The notes: generated by a model not told the origin, from the letters alone. A stretch of DNA of 64,000 nt from Bryopsis sp. KO-2023 (GCA_030272585.1 BSYQ01000005.1:3100001-3164000); one strand, 5' to 3'. Counted from the first letter of the stretch, positions 12,685 through 20,806 are shown. Program-made: numbers and translations.

Positions 12685-12758
12685 TGCCCACTGAGAGAGT
12701 CGAACTCTCGGCCTCGCCCTTACGAAGGGCGCGCTCTGGCCATCTGAGCTAAGCGGGC
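12685..12758 (-). tRNA. tRNA-Thr (CGT), unit 1
   Basis: Would decode ACG. Acceptor GCCCGCT/AGTGGGC with one G-T pair, D arm GCTCAGATGGCCAGAGC, anticodon stem CGCCC/GGGCG with loop TTCGTAA, T arm GAGAG/CTCTC around TTCGACT, discriminator A. A TTTT on the minus strand about 8 nt past the 3' end (plus AAAA near 12675) is a good Pol III terminator. Confidence 0.95.
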
Positions 12759-12902
12759 TCATTCAGAATGAGTCATCACGAGTCGTTCCCCGTGGGGGTC
12801 GACGTGGAAACGCCACGGCCCGTCAAAAGGGCACCCGTTTTCCCCCCTCTTGTCCTTCTTTTCGCCGCTCGTTGCGGCCTCGCGGGGAAACATCCCTCGT
12901 GA

Positions 12903-12975
12903 GCACCCGTGGCGCAATGGATAGCGCACCAGACTTCTAATCTGGGGGTTGCGGGTTCGAGTCCCGTCGGGTGTG
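12903..12975 (+). tRNA. tRNA-Arg (TCT), unit 1
   Basis: Would decode AGA. Acceptor GCACCCG/CGGGTGT with a terminal G-T pair, D stem GCGC/GCGC, anticodon stem CCAGA/TCTGG with loop CTTCTAA, T stem GCGGG/CCCGT, discriminator G. A T6 run about 20 nt downstream is a likely terminator; it lies in a 41-bp spacer segment that is tandemly duplicated in every unit except unit 11. Confidence 0.95.
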
Positions 12976-13125
12976 AGCGTGCCCCGATCGTTCCATTTTT
13001 TCGTGTGCGCGATGCTCTCCTTCGATCGTTCCATTTTTTCGTGTGCGCGATGCTCTCCTTCGACCGAAAAGAAGAGGAGTGCCCCGGACCAGGATCGAAC
13101 TGGTGACCTCCGGATGGCTCACGAG

Positions 13126-13590
13126 CAGAGATAGGACTTTACGGTTACGGTCACCGTAACCGGACCGTAACCACCGTAACCGGACCGTAACCGGAGTACA
13201 ATTTTCGTCAGAAAATCGTACTTTTACGGCCGTAACCGTAGCACCGTACCACTCCGTACCGCTCCGTACCGGACCGTAACGACCGTAACGGCCGTAACAA
13301 CCGTAAACCGTAGAAAGTGACCCCCGCAGGGTCCCGCGATTCCAAAGGAACCCAGGGGGATTCGAACCCGCGACCCTACTGACTGCAGCCTAACGCTTTA
13401 GCACTGAACCACGCTACTTCACGGTGATTTAGGGCCTACCGTAGTTATACCGTACCTGTTCCGTACCGTAAAAACAACATATTACTCCGGTTACGGTACG
13501 GAGTTACGGCCGTAGTACGGTGACCGTAACCCGACCGTAACCGGACCGGACCGGAGTCGGACCAAAAATTTGGCCCAAGTCCTATCTCTG
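13126..13590. mobile_element. hAT-like MITE in tRNA-Met intron, unit 1
   Basis: Perfect 14-bp terminal inverted repeats CAGAGATAGGACTT / AAGTCCTATCTCTG, flanked by the 8-bp duplication CTCACGAG (13118-13125 and 13591-13598). The empty site is seen in units 3 and 7-11. The interior is built of CCGTAACC/GGTTACGG repeats in both orientations plus a tRNA-Cys-like relic. No ORF for a transposase. Confidence 0.95.
13347..13420 (-). pseudogene. tRNA-Cys(GCA)-like relic inside the MITE
   Basis: On the minus strand there is a box A-like TGGTTCAGTGCT, an anticodon region CTGCAGT (GCA) and a clear box B GGTTCGAATCC, but the 5' acceptor strand does not pair with the 3' strand GGGTTCC. Equivalent copies lie at 16806-16879, 23227-23300, 26686-26759 and 30145-30218. 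Confidence 0.6.
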
Positions 13591-13738
13591 CTCACGAGGT
13601 TATGAGACCGACGCGCTAACCGACTGCGCCACCGAGGCCACGGAAAACGTTTTCGTGCCGACGATGTCGGAGTGCTCCTCGGCGCCGTCTTCCACCGTTC
13701 CGACCCCTCGTGGGGAGGGGCTCCCTAGGTCTGATCGT

Positions 13739-13821
13739 GTGGTGATGGCCGAGTTGGTCCAAGGCGCTAGATTCAGGTTCTAGTTCGGAGACGAGCGTGG
13801 GTTCGAATCCCACTCACCACA
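13739..13821 (+). tRNA. tRNA-Leu (CAG), unit 1
   Basis: Would decode CTG. Class II tRNA: acceptor GTGGTGA/TCACCAC, anticodon stem CTAGA/TCTAG with loop TTCAGGT, long variable arm TTCGGAGACGAGC, T stem GTGGG/CCCAC, discriminator A. A TTTT about 9 nt downstream may terminate it. Confidence 0.95.
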
Positions 13822-13879
13822 ACGTACCTTTTCGCAACCTTTCCGAAACCCCCTCCGTTTGCGAACTCAACACTCGCCT

Positions 13880-13961
13880 CGTTGAGGGCAGGATTCGAAC
13901 CTGCGCGGGATAAACCCAGTGGATTTCTAGTCCACCTCCTTGACCACTCGGACACCCCAAC
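13880..13961 (-). tRNA. tRNA-Ser (AGA), unit 1
   Basis: Would decode TCT (and TCC after A34 modification). Acceptor GTTGGGG/CCTCAAC, anticodon stem GTGGA/TCCAC with loop CTAGAAA, variable arm TGGGTTTATCCC, T stem GCAGG/CCTGC, discriminator G. Confidence 0.95.
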
Positions 13962-13981
13962 TCACGTCATCATGGGGCGTC

Positions 13982-14050
13982 CCGTGGTCCATCCTCGTCA
14001 CCGGCCTCATCACCAGCCTCGTCACCAGCCTCGTCACCGGCCTCGTCGCC
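13982..14050. repeat. Short minisatellite CCTCGTCACCGG-type
   Basis: About five tandem 12-bp repeats of the form CCTCGTCACCAG/CCGG between tRNA-Ser(AGA) and tRNA-Asp. It recurs in all complete units. Confidence 0.75.
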
Positions 14051-14069
14051 TCCTCATCGTCGTGATCGG

Positions 14070-14141
14070 GTCGTTGTAGTATAGTGGTCAGTATTCCTGC
14101 CTGTCACGCAGGAGACCCGGGTTCAATTCCCGGCAACGGCG
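14070..14141 (+). tRNA. tRNA-Asp (GTC), unit 1
   Basis: Would decode GAC/GAT. Acceptor GTCGTTG/CAACGGC, D arm of the TAGTATAGTGGTCAGTA type, anticodon stem CCTGC/GCAGG with loop CTGTCAC, T stem CCGGG/CCCGG, discriminator G. Confidence 0.95.
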
Positions 14142-14195
14142 CATCCTCCTTGCATCTTCCTTTCTTCGGCCGCTCCGAGAAAAGCATGGGTGGGA

Positions 14196-14277
14196 CGCTG
14201 AGAGCAGGATTTGAACCTGCGCGGGATAAACCCAGTGGATTTCGAGTCCACCTCCTTAACCACTCGGACATCTCAGC
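14196..14277 (-). tRNA. tRNA-Ser (CGA), unit 1
   Basis: Would decode TCG. Acceptor GCTGAGA/TCTCAGC, anticodon stem GTGGA/TCCAC with loop CTCGAAA, same variable and T arms as tRNA-Ser(AGA), T loop TTCAAAT, discriminator G. The two Ser genes look like recent duplicates that differ mainly in anticodon and acceptor. Confidence 0.95.
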
Positions 14278-14385
14278 TCGACGACGTATCCGGTGCTCGC
14301 TCCGTGGAGACTCTGTCGACCCTCTGCGAGATCGAGATTACCGAGATCGGGATCCACGGGATCGGCGCGCTCCGGCTTCAGGCAC

Positions 14386-14424
14386 GCCCGGGTAGCTCGG
14401 TTTGGTAGAGCGCGAGACTTTTTT
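14386..14424 (+). pseudogene. 5' half of tRNA-Lys, unit 1
   Basis: GCCCGGGTAGCTCGGTTTGG and the following bases match the acceptor, D arm (box A) and 5' anticodon stem of tRNA-Lys, then the sequence changes to a T6 run where the anticodon loop should be. No 3' half or box B follows before tRNA-Glu. It may be a truncated gene whose T run would stop Pol III. The next 450 bp are A-rich spacer without a gene. Confidence 0.75.
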
Positions 14425-14897
14425 CGAAAGGAACGAAGGAGAAAGAATCGAAAAAAGAAAAACAGAAAAAAGCACGGAAAGGGGAAACAATGAATAGAAA
14501 GATTATTGGAAGAAAAGGAGGGAAAGAACGGCACAAAAATAAGAAAAGAACGATGAAAATAGAGAGAAACGAATCGGTCTCCCAGAGGGAAAGAAAAACA
14601 CCAAAATCCGAAGAGACACGAAAACCCATGGAAAACGAACAACTCCTTTTACGTGACAATCCGAGCCAACAAAATGGGCCATTACTGATATCTCTCGTGC
14701 ATCCAAATCCGAGCACCCAAAAATCGCAACGATGAAAAAACTCGAAACGAGTCCTAGCCACGAACGAACACCCTCCCGAGGTTCTGGCGCAACCCCGTTC
14801 CCGTGCGCGAGGGCACTTGTCCCCGCCAGCTTCCCGCCAGCTTCCAAAAACCCTCGACGCTCCGAAACTCGGCATACGAGACGTGTCTCGTGGATCT

Positions 14898-14970
14898 TCC
14901 GTCGTAGTCTAGGTGGTCAGGACATGTGGCTTTCACCCACAAGACCCGGGTTCGAGTCCCGGCGACGGAA
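14898..14970 (+). tRNA. tRNA-Glu (TTC), unit 1
   Basis: Would decode GAA. Acceptor TCCGTCG/CGACGGA, D arm GTCTAGGTGGTCAGGA, anticodon stem TGTGG/CCACA with loop CTTTCAC, T stem CCGGG/CCCGG, discriminator A. Confidence 0.95.
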
Positions 14971-15034
14971 CCTTGCACGGCCCAAACGCCTCCTGCGTTG
15001 TTGTTGCGCGCCCCATCGCGCTACGATGACAGCA

Positions 15035-15280
15035 CCAATGGATTTCGAGTCCACCTCCTTCACCTGGAATTCATTTTTACGCACCTTTTGTACATCGGCG
15101 GAATTTTGAGGTCCGATCCCCAGTTAAACGTACAACACCCAGTTTCGTGTCCCACTCATGAATCCGGAAACTGCCTTGCGGCAGCGCCGTAAATAGAATA
15201 GGGTTTACGTTTAAACCCTTACGTAACCCAACCCACATTCCTCTCTCTCTCCACCTCCTTCACCACTCGGACATCTCAGC
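15035..15280 (-). pseudogene. 3'-truncated tRNA-Ser(CGA) relic split by an insert, unit 1
   Basis: The acceptor 5' strand, D arm and anticodon arm (CGA) match tRNA-Ser(CGA), but the variable arm, T arm and 3' acceptor are missing. A 186-bp segment (15065-15250) splits it, flanked by a 14-bp duplication CCACCTCCTTCACC (15051-15064 and 15251-15264). The insert ends in a CT-rich run. Confidence 0.85.
15065..15250. mobile_element. 186-bp insert with 14-bp target duplication, unit 1
   Basis: Begins TGGAATTCATT and ends in (CT)n. The 14-bp direct repeat on both sides is the length expected of target-primed (LINE/SINE-type) insertion, but no A tail or Pol III promoter is obvious, so the class is unknown. 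The same insert, in diverged form, holds the whole 14-kb nested stack at 45499-59699. Confidence 0.65.
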
Positions 15281-15376
15281 TCGTTCAGCGTGCGGCGAGC
15301 GTCTCCCTTGCATCCGTCGACCCCGATGAGGGGCTGCCGTCCCACGGATCCCTTCCGTCCCTCCCCTCCCTCAAAC

Positions 15377-15457
15377 GTGGCGATGGCCGAGTTGGTCCAA
15401 GGCGCTGGAGTAAGGTTCCAGTCCGAAAGGGCGTGGGTTCAAATCCCACTCGCCACA
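15377..15457 (+). tRNA. tRNA-Leu (AAG), unit 1
   Basis: Would decode CTT (and CTC after A34 modification). Acceptor GTGGCGA/TCGCCAC, anticodon stem CTGGA/TCCAG with loop GTAAGGT, variable arm TCCGAAAGGGC, T stem GTGGG/CCCAC with loop TTCAAAT, discriminator A. G at position 32 is unusual. Confidence 0.93.
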
Positions 15458-15533
15458 CACCCCCACGTTTCTTGGTTGTTGTGCTTCTTGTCTTTCTCGG
15501 ACGGACGCGATGTCGGTGCATTCTTGCGAGTCG

Positions 15534-15607
15534 TGGACCTGGCGGGGATTGAACCCGCGACTTCCGGCTCATAAGACCAGCGCTCTAACCGACTGAGCTA
15601 CAGGTCC
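15534..15607 (-). tRNA. tRNA-Ile (TAT), unit 1
   Basis: Would decode ATA. Acceptor GGACCTG/CAGGTCC, D arm GCTCAGTCGGTTAGAGC, anticodon stem CTGGT/GCCGG with loop CTTATGA, T stem GCGGG/CCCGC with loop TTCAATC, discriminator A. No intron, although tRNA-Ile(TAT) often has one in other eukaryotes. Confidence 0.88.
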
Positions 15608-15714
15608 GACGCCAAGCGAAGCATGCGACGGGAGGGGAGCGATCGGGCCCGAAACGAAGTCGAGAGCGACCGTCCTCGTCGTTCGCCCACGTGCGGGAGT
15701 AGCGAGACCCCGAA

Positions 15715-15788
15715 GCCACCTTAGCTCAGATGGTTAGAGCATTCGCTTTGTAAGCGAAAGGCCGTGAGTTCGACTCTCACAGGTGGCA
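15715..15788 (+). tRNA. tRNA-Thr (TGT), unit 1
   Basis: Would decode ACA. Acceptor GCCACCT/AGGTGGC, D arm GCTCAGATGGTTAGAGC, anticodon stem TTCGC/GCGAA with loop TTTGTAA, T stem GTGAG/CTCAC, discriminator A. Confidence 0.95.
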
Positions 15789-15809
15789 CCAGCTTTGGGC
15801 CACGCTGTT

Positions 15810-15980
15810 GAGGAAAAGATCTCTGAGATCCGAGGGAAAAATCTCTGAGATCCGGGAACAAAAAAAAGATCTCTGAGATCCGAGAAAAAAATCTCTGAGA
15901 TCCGGAAAGAGAAGATCTCTAAGATCCGAGAAAAAGATCGACGGAATCCGATAAAAAGATCTCTGAGATCCGAGAAAGAG
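15810..15980. repeat. GATCTCTGAGATCC minisatellite at the unit junction
   Basis: Seven or so imperfect repeats of AGATCTCTGAGATCCGAGAAAA, each carrying the near-palindrome GATCTCTGAGATC. It closes every unit. The unit 10 copy has lost 46 bp, and the left edge of the whole array falls inside this repeat. Confidence 0.9.
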
Positions 15981-15993
15981 ACGATGGAGGGAG

Positions 15994-16065
15994 GGGGATG
16001 TCCGGGAATCGAACTCGGGACCTCTCGCACCCGAAGCGAGAATCATACCATTAGACGAACATCCC
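15994..16065 (-). tRNA. tRNA-Pro (CGG), unit 2
   Basis: T stem CCGAG. Confidence 0.92.
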
Positions 16066-16143
16066 GACGCGATGCCTTTGTCGCGTTCCGACCTCGGGGC
16101 CCCTCGTTCGTGGCGAAATTTGCCCCGCGAGGAAAAGGAGGGT

Positions 16144-16217
16144 TGCCCACTGAGAGAGTCGAACTCTCGGCCTCGCCCTTACGAAGGGCGCGCTCTGGCC
16201 ATCTGAGCTAAGCGGGC
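16144..16217 (-). tRNA. tRNA-Thr (CGT), unit 2
   Basis: Same as unit 1. Confidence 0.95.
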
Positions 16218-16361
16218 TCATTCAGAATGAGTCATCACGAGTCGTTCCCCGTGGGGGTCGACGTGGAAACGCCACGGCCCGTCAAAAGGGCACCCGTTTT
16301 CCCCCCTCTTGTCCTTCTTTTCGCCGCTCGTTGCGGCCTCGCGGGGAAACATCCCTCGTGA

Positions 16362-16434
16362 GCACCCGTGGCGCAATGGATAGCGCACCAGACTTCTAAT
16401 CTGGGGGTTGCGGGTTCGAGTCCCGTCGGGTGTG
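16362..16434 (+). tRNA. tRNA-Arg (TCT), unit 2
   Basis: Same as unit 1. Confidence 0.95.
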
Positions 16435-16538
16435 AGCGTGCCCCGATCGTTCCATTTTTTCGTGTGCGCGATGCTCTCCTTCGATCGTTCCATTTTTTCG
16501 TGTGCGCGATGCTCTCCTTCGACCGAAAAGAAGAGGAG

Positions 16539-17097
16539 TGCCCCGGACCAGGATCGAACTGGTGACCTCCGGATGGCTCACGAGCAGAGATAGGACTTTA
16601 CGGTTACGGTCACCGTAACCGGACCGTAACCACCGTAACCGGACCGTAACCGGAGTACAATTTTCGTCAGAAAATCGTACTTTTACGGCCGTAACCGTAG
16701 CACCGTACCACTCCGTACCGCTCCGTACCGGACCGTAACGACCGTAACGGCCGTAACAACCGTAAACCGTAGAAAGTGACCCCCGCAGGGTCCCGCGATT
16801 CCAAAGGAACCCAGGGGGATTCGAACCCGCGACCCTACTGACTGCAGCCTAACGCTTTAGCACTGAACCACGCTACTTCACGGTGATTTAGGGCCTACCG
16901 TAGTTATACCGTACCTGTTCCGTACCGTAAAAACAACATATTACTCCGGTTACGGTACGGAGTTACGGCCGTAGTACGGTGACCGTAACCCGACCGTAAC
17001 CGGACCGGACCGGAGTCGGACCAAAAATTTGGCCCAAGTCCTATCTCTGCTCACGAGGTTATGAGACCGACGCGCTAACCGACTGCGCCACCGAGGC
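16539..17097 (-). tRNA. tRNA-Met (CAT) with MITE in intron, unit 2
   Basis: Anticodon CAT is kept. Confidence 0.85.
16585..17049. mobile_element. hAT-like MITE in tRNA-Met intron, unit 2
   Basis: Same ends and CTCACGAG duplication as unit 1. Confidence 0.95.
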
Positions 17098-17197
17098 CAC
17101 GGAAAACGTTTTCGTGCCGACGATGTCGGAGTGCTCCTCGGCGCCGTCTTCCACCGTTCCGACCCCTCGTGGGGAGGGGCTCCCTAGGTCTGATCGT

Positions 17198-17280
17198 GTG
17201 GTGATGGCCGAGTTGGTCCAAGGCGCTAGATTCAGGTTCTAGTTCGGAGACGAGCGTGGGTTCGAATCCCACTCACCACA
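17198..17280 (+). tRNA. tRNA-Leu (CAG), unit 2
   Basis: Same as unit 1. Confidence 0.95.
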
Positions 17281-17338
17281 ACGTACCTTTTCGCAACCTT
17301 TCCGAAACCCCCTCCGTTTGCGAACTCAACACTCGCCT

Positions 17339-17420
17339 CGTTGAGGGCAGGATTCGAACCTGCGCGGGATAAACCCAGTGGATTTCTAGTCCACCTCCTT
17401 GACCACTCGGACACCCCAAC
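17339..17420 (-). tRNA. tRNA-Ser (AGA), unit 2
   Basis: Same as unit 1. Confidence 0.95.
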
Positions 17421-17528
17421 TCACGTCATCATGGGGCGTCCCGTGGTCCATCCTCGTCACCGGCCTCATCACCAGCCTCGTCACCAGCCTCGTCACCGGC
17501 CTCGTCGCCTCCTCATCGTCGTGATCGG

Positions 17529-17600
17529 GTCGTTGTAGTATAGTGGTCAGTATTCCTGCCTGTCACGCAGGAGACCCGGGTTCAATTCCCGGCAACGGCG
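17529..17600 (+). tRNA. tRNA-Asp (GTC), unit 2
   Basis: Same as unit 1. Confidence 0.95.
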
Positions 17601-17654
17601 CATCCTCCTTGCATCTTCCTTTCTTCGGCCGCTCCGAGAAAAGCATGGGTGGGA

Positions 17655-17736
17655 CGCTGAGAGCAGGATTTGAACCTGCGCGGGATAAACCCAGTGGATT
17701 TCGAGTCCACCTCCTTAACCACTCGGACATCTCAGC
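17655..17736 (-). tRNA. tRNA-Ser (CGA), unit 2
   Basis: Same as unit 1. Confidence 0.95.
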
Positions 17737-17844
17737 TCGACGACGTATCCGGTGCTCGCTCCGTGGAGACTCTGTCGACCCTCTGCGAGATCGAGATTAC
17801 CGAGATCGGGATCCACGGGATCGGCGCGCTCCGGCTTCAGGCAC

Positions 17845-17883
17845 GCCCGGGTAGCTCGGTTTGGTAGAGCGCGAGACTTTTTT
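17845..17883 (+). pseudogene. 5' half of tRNA-Lys, unit 2
   Basis: Same as unit 1. Confidence 0.75.
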
Positions 17884-18356
17884 CGAAAGGAACGAAGGAG
17901 AAAGAATCGAAAAAAGAAAAACAGAAAAAAGCACGGAAAGGGGAAACAATGAATAGAAAGATTATTGGAAGAAAAGGAGGGAAAGAACGGCACAAAAATA
18001 AGAAAAGAACGATGAAAATAGAGAGAAACGAATCGGTCTCCCAGAGGGAAAGAAAAACACCAAAATCCGAAGAGACACGAAAACCCATGGAAAACGAACA
18101 ACTCCTTTTACGTGACAATCCGAGCCAACAAAATGGGCCATTACTGATATCTCTCGTGCATCCAAATCCGAGCACCCAAAAATCGCAACGATGAAAAAAC
18201 TCGAAACGAGTCCTAGCCACGAACGAACACCCTCCCGAGGTTCTGGCGCAACCCCGTTCCCGTGCGCGAGGGCACTTGTCCCCGCCAGCTTCCCGCCAGC
18301 TTCCAAAAACCCTCGACGCTCCGAAACTCGGCATACGAGACGTGTCTCGTGGATCT

Positions 18357-18429
18357 TCCGTCGTAGTCTAGGTGGTCAGGACATGTGGCTTTCACCCACA
18401 AGACCCGGGTTCGAGTCCCGGCGACGGAA
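18357..18429 (+). tRNA. tRNA-Glu (TTC), unit 2
   Basis: Gene unchanged; the flank just after it carries the short linker. Confidence 0.95.
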
Positions 18430-18469
18430 CCTCGCACGGTAGTCGCCCCATCGCGCTACGATGACAGCA

Positions 18470-18715
18470 CCAATGGATTTCGAGTCCACCTCCTTCACCT
18501 GGAATTCATTTTTACGCGCCTTTTGTACATCGGCGGAATTTTGAGGTCCGATCCCCAGTTAAACGTACAACACCCAGTCCCGTGTCCCACTCATGAATCC
18601 GGAAACTGCCTTGCGGCAGCGCCGTAAATAGAATAGGGTTTACGTTTAAACCCTTACGTAACCCAACCCACATTCCTCTCTCTCTCCACCTCCTTCACCA
18701 CTCGGACATCTCAGC
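18470..18715 (-). pseudogene. Split tRNA-Ser(CGA) relic, unit 2
   Basis: 186-bp insert at 18500-18685. Confidence 0.85.
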
Positions 18716-18811
18716 TCGTTCAGCGTGCGGCGAGCGTCTCCCTTGCATCCGTCGACCCCGATGGGGGGCTGCCGTCCCACGGATCCCTTCCGTCCCTCCC
18801 CTCCCTCAAAC

Positions 18812-18892
18812 GTGGCGATGGCCGAGTTGGTCCAAGGCGCTGGAGTAAGGTTCCAGTCCGAAAGGGCGTGGGTTCAAATCCCACTCGCCACA
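18812..18892 (+). tRNA. tRNA-Leu (AAG), unit 2
   Basis: Same as unit 1. Confidence 0.93.
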
Positions 18893-18968
18893 CACCCCCA
18901 CGTTTCTTGGTTGTTGTGCTTCTTGTCTTTCTCGGACGGACGCGATGTCGGTGCATTCTTGCGAGTCG

Positions 18969-19042
18969 TGGACCTGGCGGGGATCGAACCCGCGACTTCC
19001 GGCTCATAAGACCAGCGCTCTAACCGACTGAGCTACAGGTCC
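18969..19042 (-). tRNA. tRNA-Ile (TAT), unit 2
   Basis: T loop is TTCGATC here instead of TTCAATC. Confidence 0.88.
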
Positions 19043-19149
19043 GACGCCAAGCGAAGCATGCGACGGGAGGGGAGCGATCGGGCCCGAAACGAAGTCGAGA
19101 GCGACCGTCCTCGTCGTTCGCCCACGTGCGGGAGTAGCGAGACCCCGAA

Positions 19150-19223
19150 GCCACCTTAGCTCAGATGGTTAGAGCATTCGCTTTGTAAGCGAAAGGCCGT
19201 GAGTTCGACTCTCACAGGTGGCA
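19150..19223 (+). tRNA. tRNA-Thr (TGT), unit 2
   Basis: Same as unit 1. Confidence 0.95.
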
Positions 19224-19428
19224 CCAGCTTTGGGCCACGCTGTTGAGGAAAAGATCTCTGAGATCCGAGGGAAAAATCTCTGAGATCCGGAAACAAAAAA
19301 AAGATCTCTGAGATCCGAGAAAAAAATCTCTGAGATCCGGAAAGAGAAGATCTCTAAGATCCGAGAAAAAGATCGACGGAATCCGATAAAAAGATCTCTG
19401 AGATCCGAGAAAGAGACGATGGAGGGAG

Positions 19429-19500
19429 GGGGATGTCCGGGAATCGAACTCGGGACCTCTCGCACCCGAAGCGAGAATCATACCATTAGAAGAACATCCC
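19429..19500 (-). tRNA. tRNA-Pro (CGG), unit 3
   Basis: One base change at the start of the D arm (TTCTAATGG instead of GTCTAATGG). Confidence 0.9.
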
Positions 19501-19578
19501 GACGCGATGCCTTTGTCGCGTTCCGACCTCGGGGCCCCTCGTTCGTGGCGAAATTTGCCCCGCGAGGAAAAGGAGGGT

Positions 19579-19652
19579 TGCCCACTGAGAGAGTCGAACT
19601 CTCGGCCTCGCCCTTACGAAGGGCGCGCTCTGGCCATCTGAGCTAAGCGGGC
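19579..19652 (-). tRNA. tRNA-Thr (CGT), unit 3
   Basis: Same as unit 1. Confidence 0.95.
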
Positions 19653-19796
19653 TCATTCAGAATGAGTCATCACGAGTCGTTCCCCGTGGGGGTCGACGTG
19701 GAAACGCCACGGCCCGTCAAAAGGGCACCCGTTTTCCCCCCTCTTGTCCTTCTTTTCGCCGCTCGTTGCGGCCTCGCGGGGAAACATCCCTCGTGA

Positions 19797-19869
19797 GCAC
19801 CCGTGGCGCAATGGATAGCGCACCAGACTTCTAATCTGGGGGTTGCGGGTTCGAGTCCCGCCGGGTGTG
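19797..19869 (+). tRNA. tRNA-Arg (TCT), unit 3
   Basis: T stem GCGGG/CCCGC is fully paired here. Confidence 0.95.
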
Positions 19870-19973
19870 AGCGTGCCCCGATCGTTCCATTTTTTCGTGT
19901 GCGCGATGCTCTCCTTCGATCGTTCCATTTTTTCGTGTGCGCGATGCTCTCCTTCGACCGAAAAGAAGAGGAG

Positions 19974-20059
19974 TGCCCCGGACCAGGATCGAACTGGTGA
20001 CCTCCGGATGGCTCACGAGGTTATGAGACCGACGCGCTAACCGACTGCGCCACCGAGGC
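19974..20059 (-). tRNA. tRNA-Met (CAT) with short intron, unit 3
   Basis: Intact form of 86 nt. The intron is inferred at about 20010-20021 (12 nt), after position 37. The CTCACGAG target used by the MITE in other units is at 20012-20019, wholly inside the intron. Confidence 0.93.
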
Positions 20060-20159
20060 CACGGAAAACGTTTTCGTGCCGACGATGTCGGAGTGCTCCT
20101 CGGCGCCGTCTTCCACCGTTCCGACCCCTCGTGGGGAGGGGCTCCCTAGGTCTGATCGT

Positions 20160-20242
20160 GTGGTGATGGCCGAGTTGGTCCAAGGCGCTAGATTCAGGTT
20201 CTAGTTCGGAGACGAGCGTGGGTTCGAGTCCCACTCACCACA
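20160..20242 (+). tRNA. tRNA-Leu (CAG), unit 3
   Basis: T loop TTCGAGT instead of TTCGAAT. Confidence 0.95.
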
Positions 20243-20300
20243 ACGTACCTTTTCGCAACCTTTCCGAAACCCCCTCCGTTTGCGAACTCAACACTCGCCT

Positions 20301-20382
20301 CGTTGAGGGCAGGATTCGAACCTGCGCGGGATAAACCCAGTGGATTTCTAGTCCACCTCCTTGACCACTCGGACACCCCAAC
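20301..20382 (-). tRNA. tRNA-Ser (AGA), unit 3
   Basis: Same as unit 1. Confidence 0.95.
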
Positions 20383-20490
20383 TCACGTCATCATGGGGCG
20401 TCCCGTGGTCCATCCTCGTCACCGGCCTCATCACCAGCCTCGTCACCAGCCTCGTCACCGGCCTCGTCGCCTCCTCATCGTCGTGATCGG

Positions 20491-20562
20491 GTCGTTGTAG
20501 TATAGTGGTCAGTATTCTTGCCTGTCACGCAGGAGACCCGGGTTCAATTCCCGGCAACGGCG
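20491..20562 (+). tRNA. tRNA-Asp (GTC), unit 3
   Basis: Anticodon stem CTTGC/GCAGG, making one G-T pair. Confidence 0.94.
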
Positions 20563-20616
20563 CATCCTCCTTGCATCTTCCTTTCTTCGGCCGCTCCGAG
20601 AAAAGCATGGGTGGGA

Positions 20617-20698
20617 CGCTGAGAGCAGGATTTGAACCTGCGCGGGATAAACCCAGTGGATTTCGAGTCCACCTCCTTAACCACTCGGACATCTCAGC
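20617..20698 (-). tRNA. tRNA-Ser (CGA), unit 3
   Basis: Same as unit 1. Confidence 0.95.
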
Positions 20699-20806
20699 TC
20701 GACGACGTATCCGGTGCTCGCTCCGTGGAGACTCTGTCGACCCTCTGCGAGATCGAGATTACCGAGATCGGGATCCACGGGATCGGCGCGCTCCGGCTTC
20801 AGGCAC

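Larger units (their letters stand above)
13080..13638 (-). tRNA. tRNA-Met (CAT) with intron holding a MITE, unit 1
   Basis: Elongator-type tRNA-Met: acceptor GCCTCGG/CCGGGGC, D arm GCGCAGTCGGTTAGCGC, anticodon stem TCGGT with loop CTCATAA, T stem ACCAG/CTGGT around TTCGATC, discriminator A. A short intron (about 12 nt, inferred) follows the anticodon at the usual 37/38 position. In this copy the intron carries the 465-bp MITE, so box A and box B lie about 0.5 kb further apart than in unit 3. Transcription and splicing of this copy are doubtful. Confidence 0.85.
12525..15983. repeat. tRNA array unit 1 (3459 bp; MITE present, long linker)
   Basis: Unit boundaries are set at the GACGATGGAGGG sequence just before tRNA-Pro. 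Gene order and strands: Pro-, Thr-, Arg+, Met-, Leu+, Ser-, Asp+, Ser-, Lys half+, Glu+, Ser relic-, Leu+, Ile-, Thr+. Confidence 0.95.
15984..19418. repeat. tRNA array unit 2 (3435 bp; MITE present, short linker)
   Basis: Has the 24-bp shorter linker after tRNA-Glu otherwise found in the MITE-free units 7-10. Confidence 0.95.

Noticed and set aside
15534-15607. tRNA-Ile(TAT) as an organellar or bacterial transfer because of its T loop TTCAATC and lack of intron
   Set aside because: It lies among cytosolic genes in every unit, unit 2 has TTCGATC, and no CCA is encoded; the resemblance is weak.
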